Source of the DNA: Salarias fasciatus
Taxonomy: Eukaryota > Chordata > Actinopteri > Blenniiformes > Blenniidae
Assembly: GCF_902148845.1 (NCBI RefSeq)
Contig: NC_043753.1
Location: 12,777,843 to 12,841,842 of the forward strand
DNA length: 64,000 nucleotides
Reading direction: 5' to 3'
Positions 49,286 through 64,000 of this stretch are shown in pieces. The notes below the pieces were generated by a model. The model did no database searches. It worked only from the letters and a program-made list of their open reading frames with translations, and had not been told where the DNA came from. The first letter of the stretch is position 1. Every line of letters starts with the position of its first letter. The position numbers and the translations under genes were made by a program.

Positions 49286-49850
49286 CTTTTTTTTTTTTTA
49301 AATTGATATGCAGTCTGGTCAGAGACGGAGGAAAATCCACCACACACTGTGGCCTGGGTCTGCTGCTGTCTTGTCAGTCACTCCCTCTATCTCACTGAGT
49401 GCCTCCAGTCGACTGTCCTCTCAGCGCTCACAGGCCCGTGCCTAAATAATATATGAGCAGCCTGGAAAGAGCCAAGTGTGTGTTAGCCGTGTAACTCGGC
49501 TTGGAAGTTAACGGAACGTAATGAGAAGCGATCTCGCCGACCGAGGTTGCCAGGGTGCGAACTTGCACTGAAACATGCAGCGTGCCCGCTGTCTGACCAC
49601 GTCTAATCGTCACCCCTCCCTCAGCTTCACCCTGTGGGTACCCCGACATCAGCGGTGTCTGCCGGGCTGCAGGGTGTGTCAATCATTCATGAAAAGCGTC
49701 CCACCATCTCAAGTTTCCTCTGGGAGAGGAGTGGGAGAGGAGGGAGTAGGGGGAAGGAGCTCAGGGGTTAAAGATAACAGGATTAGGAGGGCAGCACGCG
49801 CACATTATACTGTAACACAGCACTGACGTTTCCTTTTTCTCTGTTTACAG

Positions 49851-50750
49851 ACCTAAAGCTATGGTGGTGAAGAGCAAGTCACTGGAACCTTCATTCCAAG
49901 CTCCATTCTTCTGAGGATTAATCAAAGAGTCCATCAACAACAACAACAACAACAACAACAACACCCCAAACAGCAACACATTGAAAACGTTCTCCATTTA
50001 CCACCAAGGGATATTTAAAATCTGCCAAAATAACCAAAGACGGCCTTACCTGAATCCTGCGGACCCCTCTTCATGTTGGCACTGAGCGATTTGTCTCGTC
50101 GTCATTGGTGGATTTGTTGCTCACCTCCTGTTATGAATTCTAAAATATTTACCGTTTGGTTGGCTTTAAGTCTTCTACACGATCACCACCAGTATGGATT
50201 AACACTCAAACAGACAATCTAACCTGGAAAGCAGTTCGACCTCTTCATTTGACTGTCTTCGCCTCCTGTGGATCACTGAGCTACCGCAGCTGAAATGGAT
50301 GCAGCCGCTGACATCTGGTTGAGGTCTTCAGTTTGGATTGTTGCATTTTGGACACCGCTCTACTGCCATTCCACTCTGGCACCATAAGAGTCTTTGAAAG
50401 ATGGGAAAGAGACATTGTATCAGTTGTGTGTTTTTTCTTTCCTCTGAAATCATGGAAATATCGGTCACCTAACGGGACAGCAAAGGTTTTTTTTTTCTTC
50501 TTTTGCTTCTGTTCAGTTTGGATGTATATTTTTTTCATTAGGAGGATTCTGCAGACTTGCGTTTTCTCCCGTTGGCAGTAATGTAGGCCTGTTTGGAACG
50601 ATCAGAGTTTCTTTTCTAAGGGTTAAAGCAAGGCACATGAAACATTTGGAAACTTGGATCGCTCAATGATTTAGTGCCTTCTCAAACAAAGTGAAACTAA
50701 GGGGAATATAAATACAAAGCCACTGGAGGAGGTGCTCTTATTTCGATAGC
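49851..50750 (+). promoter_or_regulatory. Long 5' UTR of ppp1r16a with upstream ORFs
   Basis: Acceptor CTGTTTACAG ends at 49850 and the exon runs on to the coding start at 50751 without an obvious intron. It contains a (CAA)n run near 49938-49962 and several upstream ATGs. The first, at 49861, opens a 17-codon ORF (MVVKSKSLEPSFQAPFF) ending TGA at 49912-49914. Multiple upstream ORFs predict reduced or regulated translation. Confidence 0.5.
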
Positions 50751-57052
<6,302 letters not shown>

Positions 57053-60000
57053 ACGACCTATCAGACTCGCACAACCCTGCTGCCTGCAGAAAGCACAAAC
57101 TGGACGAGTTGCATCCCAAAGTGGCAAACGCCTTTCAAAACACACAAGCAAACATCACGAAGACAGTGAGTTAAGGCCACATCATGCCAATTCTGGTTTG
57201 ATCTGCACTGTAGTTCATATGAACTGAAGCACAAACTGTGTGCTGGTTTCCTCTCCGCTTATCTCTTTATTTCCAGATCAAAGTACACATTTCAGTCTAC
57301 AGGTTATCACATTTCTTTTTTCTAAGCATTTTTTTAGAGGCCGCACATTTTGATGGGAGTTGGGTGTTTATGATTATATGAAACAAACTGACACTAAGAC
57401 TAAGATCTCCTGTTATCACTTCACTTTTCTCTTTTTGTTTGAATATATTTGATTGAAAATCTGACAATGCAGTTATTCTTGAAGGCAAAATTGAATTTAA
57501 TCACAGTGATTAATTTAGAAGCGGAGGATGAGGCTTTGTTTTTCTGATTTATTTACAGCAATGAAGGACACACATCTAGGATGATCTCAGTACACACACA
57601 CACACACACACACGCACATCAGGCAGAACATGAACGCCACAGGTCTAATTATTATGTGCATCCAGGTATGATTCACAACGATTATCCAACAGATCCCTAC
57701 AAGCCCCTCAGTTTGTAAGGTGGGGCTCTGACTGGTTTTTCCAGCACGTCGTGCAGTTGCTTAATAAGAGTGAGACGTGGGAACTTTAAAGCCGAGCTTT
57801 ATCTCAGCACTCCAACTTTTTGTGATGTTGGGGTTATGTTGCTTGCATTCCCCGCTGGAGCAGCTCCTCCCTGGGATCAGGTAACCCGGGCCAGTGTTCA
57901 TGAAGCTTATGCCAGATTTTTTTTTTTTTTTCCCCCGTTTGCAACACAACCTCTAGAAGAATTCATTTTCTGCCTGAAAGAGTTCACAACATGTAATATA
58001 ACAGTTATTCTGATTTTATGGTACATTCATGTAACAATAAGACTTGTTTTGCTTGGTTTATTTAATTTTTTTTTTTTTTGGAGCAAACTTTGTAACCAAA
58101 AGATTTATTACTTTCCCGTGCTCAAAGATGCCTACATGTTAATATTTTTATGAGTGCAATTTGTAAATCAAGTGTCTGTGATATTTAAATCAAAAGTAAA
58201 TTAGCCTATTGTCAAAACTATCAGATCTCTATTTATCTGTCAGTATTTCTATTTTTCTACACTCCGAATGCAGCTGCATTATTTATTCTATCCAACACTG
58301 AGAGTACTTTTTCATGGATTAATATAACTCGGATATTTTTGTCTTATCAGATTGATCAAAGATATTTACCTTTATTGTCAAACAAAGCAAAAAAAAAATG
58401 TCATGTGATTATTTGTGGGATTACCTGGTGCCTTCATTAGGTGGCTTATTTGATATGGTGTTGCAATGCTTGCACAACTTCCCGCTTGTAAATTTAGTGA
58501 GCGGTGGGATTAAATGACTGACCTGATATGAATTTGTTGTATGGTGAATGCACTCCAATTTCTGTATTGCATTTCAGTTTTGTTAGTGATTTTTACTGAT
58601 CCCTGAAAAACAATACCATAAAAAAAACATGTTTTCACAGAGAGGGTTTTTTTGTATTTCTTTTAATGCAAATGCTTTTTTTACTTTTTGTATATTATAT
58701 ATGTATAATGACAGATCAGAACGGCAGTTACTACTTGGATGTAGATACATATTTAGAATTAATCATTAATTGGAAATATATATTTGGGGTTGTAGAGAAA
58801 CCAAGGTTTTGTTTTCATAAGATTTTATGTATTTGTATGTTATAAACCAGGCTGTGGGTTTCGTACTTGAAATGTTAACACAGTGTACCATGTGAGAAAA
58901 CATTGATCTCTTCAAGTATCATCATCATGACCAACTTAAACATACAGTAGCACAGACTTAGTAACTCTTAAGAGTTACTTATACAGTAAGCATGTGCATT
59001 GGTCCATAAGTGTACAGTTTTTTGAAAAATTATATTTTATTTAGGTTGCAACAACAAATATACACACATCCAGTGCATAAATCAAATTTAGCAGACTGAT
59101 ATTGAGCCTTGAAAAAAAAAAGTTTTACTTGATGAAAATATGAACTTCATATTTATAAACTGTATTTTATTCTGGATTATTTTGTATATGTAAAAACTAA
59201 TTTACTCCTCTAAAAATACATGACCTTCCACCAGTTGGCACTAGAGAACTTCCTCACCACACAAAGATTTAAAAGTAGTAACCTATGGTGAATAAGATGT
59301 ATTGAATGAAGAGAAATGAAGTAATTACTAAACAATCTGAAGTCACGAATGTCGCCCCCTGTGGGAAACTTGTGCACATTTTTCACCCCTCTTCCCATGG
59401 CGCCTTTTCTTTCCCTTACATCAGACACTCCGTCACTTTCGGGGCCAGTGTCACGGCCTGTCCTGATCCGTCTGCCAAGAAGCGCCTGCAGCTCAGGAAA
59501 CACGAGCCTCAAAGCTTCTCATGTGCGTTCCCTTGAAATTACACCAGAATCGTGCTCTGGTGTCATAACAGGTCAACCGTGTTGCATGTGGCCTTGACGC
59601 CAGTTGTTTTAAAATTGGAGCCTGCTCATGCTCATGCTAGGAGAGCCGAGACCTGAAATACACAGGCTGGGCTTGTTTCTCTCAAGCTGACATGTTCCAG
59701 GAGTTTGATCGGTCTCTCCAAACATTGTCTGTGCCGTGTTATGGGGTCAGTTGCTTTTGAGACGAGGTGAATATGCGCTGCCAAAATATGCAGAGCATGA
59801 CACTGTTAAGTCACCAGGTCATCACATGCTCGTACTATGTGAACAGTTTTAGTTTTGGATATCAAATGTCTTTCCCAAGCCCGCTCCAAGAGTCCGCGGG
59901 AGTTTCTGTCTCTTACGCTGTTCCATTTTCTCTCTCACACTTCCACTCCGGACAAGCCAAGAAAGACTTGTGCCTCTCATTACAGTCCTGTTCTTCTGCA

Positions 60001-60530
60001 TGTTTTCTTGAGAGAACAGGATTAGGTAGATTGCATGACAGCCTCAGAGCAGTGGAGAGCCTGACTATCACACACCTAAATGTTATTTTTGGTTTGATTT
60101 TAAAGTCCATTTTCTCTAACAATAATGACCTGAGTTGACCCTCCTTGACCCAGAGCTGAATCTGGGTTGAACTAATCGAGGTGGCTTGCCTGTCACAGGT
60201 GTAAGAGCAAAGTCTATTTTTGTCTACCCAATTACATGACTACTTTTTTTTTAAAAATCGGGTTAGAGAGAAGGTATATTAGGTTTGCTATTTATAAACC
60301 TCTTACAACATATGCTACCATGTGTTACTCATACATGAATGGAGCGGAGCAGAAAACAGGCTGAAGCAGTTGTGCTTCGGGGAGGAATGCTTTTACGACA
60401 TTTGCTCTTGACATTTTAAAAGTCGATGAATTGGGAGTAACTTTTTTTCTTTCTTTTTTTTTTCTTTTTTTTTTTTTTACTCGAGAATTTCACTGTAAAG
60501 TTTAGCTGCAGGTTATTTCCTACGGTCCGT
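57053..60530 (+). other. ppp1r16a 3' UTR and ppp1r16a-gpt intergenic region
   Basis: Follows the TAG stop. AT-rich with a short (CA)n array at 57592-57612. I find no AATAAA in the first 2 kb; an ATTAAA variant lies at 58509-58514. No exon is recognised in 58600-60530. Confidence 0.55.
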
Positions 60531-60539
60531 GAAGGCATC

Positions 60540-60867
60540 ACGTGTGGAGACATCCAGCCAGCGGCCTGGCGTCGGGGGGCGGGGGGCTGGGGGCGGGGCT
60601 CCCGGCTTTAATACGCTCAGCTCGCGCTCAACTGTCACTCCAATCGCCGCGTGCCTGTCCGCAACTCAGAGGGGTAAACACGGGGGGGGACCGAACTGAG
60701 CTCAACTAACTCAACCAAACGACTGGTAACTGCGGAGGAACTTTGACCTGCCGTTACAAACTTCTTCTTCTTCTTTTTGATTTTTGTATCTCATCTTCTT
60801 TTCTTTTTTTACTTTCTTTCTTTCTTTTATATTTCTGCACATTTTAGGGGACCGTGCAGCAGCCAAC
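60540..60867 (+). promoter_or_regulatory. gpt promoter and 5' UTR
   Basis: GC-rich block with two Sp1-type GC boxes (GGGGGGCGGGG near 60574 and GGGGGCGGGGC near 60589), a TTTAATA sequence near 60606 that may serve as a weak TATA box, and a CCAAT at about 60640. A pyrimidine-rich stretch precedes the start codon. No intron is needed between this block and the ATG at 60868. Confidence 0.65.
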
Positions 60868-61014
60868 ATGTCGCAGCAGGCAGTGAACGGGGTCCCGGCC
60901 CGGAGCAGGGTGCTCACCGTGGACAACATGAACCCCAACGTGAAGCGGGTGGAGTACGCGGTCCGGGGTCCGATAGTGCAGCGGGCGCTGCAGATAGAGA
61001 AGGAGCTGAAGGAG
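60868..61014 (+). CDS. gpt: Alanine aminotransferase, first coding exon (gene runs off the window)
   Basis: PLP-dependent transfer of the amino group between alanine and 2-oxoglutarate. The 49 codons read [20 protein letters not shown] and include [20 protein letters not shown], closely matching the human GPT N terminus ([35 protein letters not shown] from memory up to the exon end). Donor GAG|GTAAAC at 61015 is in phase 0, as in human. The next exon (GVKKPFTEVI...) is not found before 64000. There is no obvious mitochondrial presequence, so a cytosolic form is likely from this start. ALT1 versus ALT2 cannot be settled from one exon; synteny favours gpt. Confidence 0.93.
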
Positions 61015-63667
61015 GTAAACAACACCTCGGAGCACGAGCGGGGAAAAGAGGACACAGCACCAATATAAATACACATAGAAAATTACATGAGCGCTGATGT
61101 GGCGCCTACAGCTGCCAAGGAATGTTGTAGTCACAGGGCGCTCCCTAAAATACAGGCAAAGCGATTGTTTTTACACGTAAAATGTTGTTTTAATCCATAA
61201 AATCATGAATTCTGAACGATTGAAAGCTCGAAACGGCTTCGAGTTCTTTTATTTTTCTAGAGGGTTATTGCCTCATCGTAAATGCTACAGTCTTACAAAG
61301 GCACGAGTTATTTCCAGTAACCAATAAGCAATAATTACTGAACTCACCAGGTCGAGGAACTGAAACCTGCAGCACTGGAGCCACGACTCTCATAAACTTG
61401 CATCTCATTACAACTTTGTTACACAGGTTTGAAGAAATATACTCTTGACTTCTGCATGGAGCCAAATGTGACATTTAAATTAGCCGTCAAAGGTTAGATG
61501 AGTTCAAATTTTAAAAGCTGTGAAATGTTACTGTAGCTTAAGAAGAATATAAGCATTAAAAATCTAAATGTTTTAAACCGTTATAAACGTTTTTTTTTTT
61601 TTGGTTTTTTTTTTTGGAGGTTAAATATGTTCAGTTTGGTGAAAAGCGGACAAGACTTGTAATCAGAAAAATGTGACACCCTTTGAAATTCACAGTACTT
61701 ATCACAGTACCATCACATTTTTAAATAAAATACTTTCCCAAAAGCAACCACCAACAATATCTAACTTAATGTGAGAGATATACACCAGACGCTTATTCAT
61801 TAAATATGAGCCCATTAGGAAAATAGTCTTTGTTCATTTAACCCATCTATTCGTATGTAACTACCCATGCCAGGGGGAATTAGGTGCCACAGTGCATTGC
61901 TGGGGCATTCAGACTTCGAAGCATTAGCCTACTTCTTTCACATCTCGGTCGCCATTGCAAATGTCATGCCTTGTCATAATTCTACGAATGTCATACGCAT
62001 AAACCAGAAACATCAGTGTTGATTGCCTGTTTTTAGGTGATGTTGTTTGTCTGACATGCACCTATATTATGGGAGGTGAGTACATATTGGTGGTAATTCC
62101 CACCGACTGTGTGAATTTGAAGGTTAGAAATGTCATCTCTGACACAGTCCTGTCCAGGGAAGGTTTCTGCTCTTTTGGAGAGTACATGAATTGACAGACC
62201 ACCCAGCTGTGTCAGGCCCCCACAGCTGGAGTTTCACTTCATCCAATAACAGCCCCTTTCTGGGAATTGTTTTGCTTCAGCTCTTGTCTTTCCATTCAAT
62301 CACCTTTTCTTTTTCTTTTCATGAAAAAAACATTCCTCCCCCCTTTTTTTTCCCTGTAATAGATATGGTTGTCAGTGTGGTGATAAGTTGCTTACCTTGG
62401 AGACTTTTTGTGCTGAGTGGCTCAGAGAGGTGAGGCAGGACACAGAGAGCAAGAGAGTCAGCTGTTGGGAGTCCTTGCATGTATGGTGACCCAGCAGCAC
62501 TGCTCATATTGCATTCAACAGACATAATATTGATCTACTGCCCACCTTTAGTGAGGGCAAGTAGTTTGAACAGAGTGTCTTTTCAAAAGCTGCAATGCAA
62601 CCGTGGCTGCAGCAGCGTTCACTTCACGAGGCATTCAATGACCTGGAAGTTCTGTCTTTCTTCGAGTGCATTAGTCCCTCCTCTAGCCCTGGGGGGGGAC
62701 TCGGGAGGCTGCAGGAACCAAAGGATGTGTATATTTTAGCGGGTCATTACATAAGATTGAGAGGGTACATTCTCTGTCCTCCTTTGTGTCTCTGAGTTTG
62801 CCCACCTCCCTCTTCCACACAACCGGGGGAGTTAAGCGAACTGAGCTGCAGCTGTGAGGCCCAGCAGCCTCTGAGGCCTTGCTCTACAGGGAGGTGCAAA
62901 CATCACAGCCTCGGTTTTGATATTAATAGTCCACTTCCTGGTTTATCCACTTGTGTTTCTTCTTTTCTCGAAGGAAAACCAGTTGCACATATTGTTTTAG
63001 AGAAGTACCTGGGATTGTATTATGTTAGACAGACTGAATCCAAAGTTTAGTGCAGGCATTTGAATTGATACAATTTATTCAAATATTGCGCTGGAATGCA
63101 TATTTACTGAGAAACATGAAATTCCCCCCTTCCTGCTGTCATGCACCTGTGAGTCGGAGCTAGTTTGTGGTCTTTTGAATGTGAAACATGAAATCCTTCA
63201 GTTTTCTGTAGTGTCAGGAGAGTTCATGCGGCCGCAGTTGTCCTCTCATCTGTGCTTGCGCTTCCTGTTAAATCTATGACTGGAACACTTTTAGTGACAG
63301 ATCAGCAGATTTAACACTTACTGTGTGTATGTGTGTGAGCAGTAGAGTCGGCTTTGACCGCTGTAAATCTTCACCCGGACACTGTGCACTGTGCTCGGTG
63401 CAGGCTTGCTTTTACAGTCACTCTAAAGACGTAATTAAAAGGAGGACCAGGAAAGAATGTGCCCAGTATCTGTTGCTAGGTGCTTTAAATTCCTCTCCTC
63501 TTTTCCTTTTTGAGTGAATGAGGCTTTTTCTGAATCGGAATTTTGTTTGGAAGTTGTTTTGTGTTCCAAAAACATCACATGAGCAAATTAGCAGAGGACC
63601 AGTAACTGACATGCACCAGTTAGATCTTCTCTTTAGTCGTACCACTGAGTCTGTTATAGCGCAAGAT

Positions 63668-63723
<56 letters not shown>

Positions 63724-64000
63724 AATCAGCGCCTGGTGCTGACTGAGCAGGAGAACCAACTGGCTCCTCTTTCGTCCGGAGAACAGCAGCCTCTTTGTTG
63801 ATCCAGACCGGGGATTGAACGAGGAGGAAAAAGGAACCGTGCAGCATCCAGTTACTTAATTTCAGACGAGCTCACGAGTGAGTTGTAGAGGTTCGCAAAG
63901 CTCGGCGTCATTCAAGGACAAACATGAAAACTCAAAGGAGACGCTTGGCAAACAGCGAGGGCACATCATGTAGAAATCTTAAAATCATGTTGTTTTGTAT
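61015..64000 (+). other. gpt intron 1 (partial)
   Basis: No exon of gpt recognised up to the window end. It holds T tracts near 61591-61615 and a (TG)n array at 63668-63722. The stretch 63730-63850 follows TTTAATCAG and is GC-richer; it might be an alternative or non-coding exon, but nothing in it is recognisable. Confidence 0.6.
63668..63722. repeat. (TG)n microsatellite
   Basis: Dinucleotide array in gpt intron 1. Confidence 0.95.

Larger units (their letters stand above)
41283..49850 (+). other. ppp1r16a intron 1
   Basis: Long first intron filled with microsatellites and transposon remnants, listed separately. No coding exon is recognised. The longest frames (for example 45164-45622 on the minus strand) overlap SINE-like sequence and have no recognisable domain. 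Confidence 0.6.

Noticed and set aside
63730-63850. Candidate next or alternative exon of gpt
   Set aside because: No GPT residues can be read in any frame and no good donor follows. Left as intron with a note.

Overview
The window is vertebrate nuclear DNA, almost certainly from a percomorph-like teleost. Genes are split into short exons with GT-AG (and a few GC-AG) introns, CpG-rich first exons, long CA/TG/TA microsatellites, tRNA-derived SINE remnants and degraded Tc1, hAT and LINE pieces of types common in fish. I see no prokaryotic, viral, LTR-element or CRISPR features.

Gene order from left to right: a SHARPIN/HOIL-1L family gene (+, 1615-9443); OPLAH, 5-oxoprolinase (+, 12223-22312); a foxh1 3' fragment (-, 25183-25454); a second 3' half of OPLAH (+, 25475-31399); complete FOXH1 (-, ending at 34265); PPP1R16A/MYPT3 (+, promoter near 41.2 kb, coding 50751-57052); and the first coding exon of GPT, alanine aminotransferase (+, 60868-61014, the rest lying beyond the window). 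From memory, SHARPIN, OPLAH, FOXH1, PPP1R16A and GPT all lie in human 8q24.3, so this is a conserved synteny block, and that context supports the names.

Two things stand out. First, the SHARPIN locus encodes the SHARPIN-type N-terminal PH-like domain, then UBL and NZF, followed by a complete HOIL-1L-type RING-IBR-RING ligase module. A separate in-frame terminal exon right after the NZF exon, with its own poly(A) signals, would give a short protein shaped like mammalian SHARPIN. One fish locus may therefore make both LUBAC accessory architectures.

Second, a segment of about 9 kb running from an OPLAH intron to the last FOXH1 exon is present twice in direct tandem (16783-25454 and 25454-34536). 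The second copy carries a 509-bp TTAA-flanked MITE whose empty site is intact in the first copy, plus a hairpin-forming replacement. All eight internal OPLAH exon differences and the one FOXH1 difference I found are synonymous. Both copies thus come from functional genes. This fits a very recent duplication (possibly by unequal exchange between two haplotypes) or an assembly artefact that placed two haplotypes in tandem.

Functionally the genes are unrelated neighbours: linear-ubiquitin signalling (SHARPIN), the gamma-glutamyl cycle (OPLAH), Nodal/Smad2 transcription (FOXH1), myosin-phosphatase targeting (PPP1R16A) and amino-acid metabolism (GPT). OPLAH and FOXH1 converge tail to tail. FOXH1 and PPP1R16A diverge around a gap of about 4.7 kb that holds two good CTCF-like sites.
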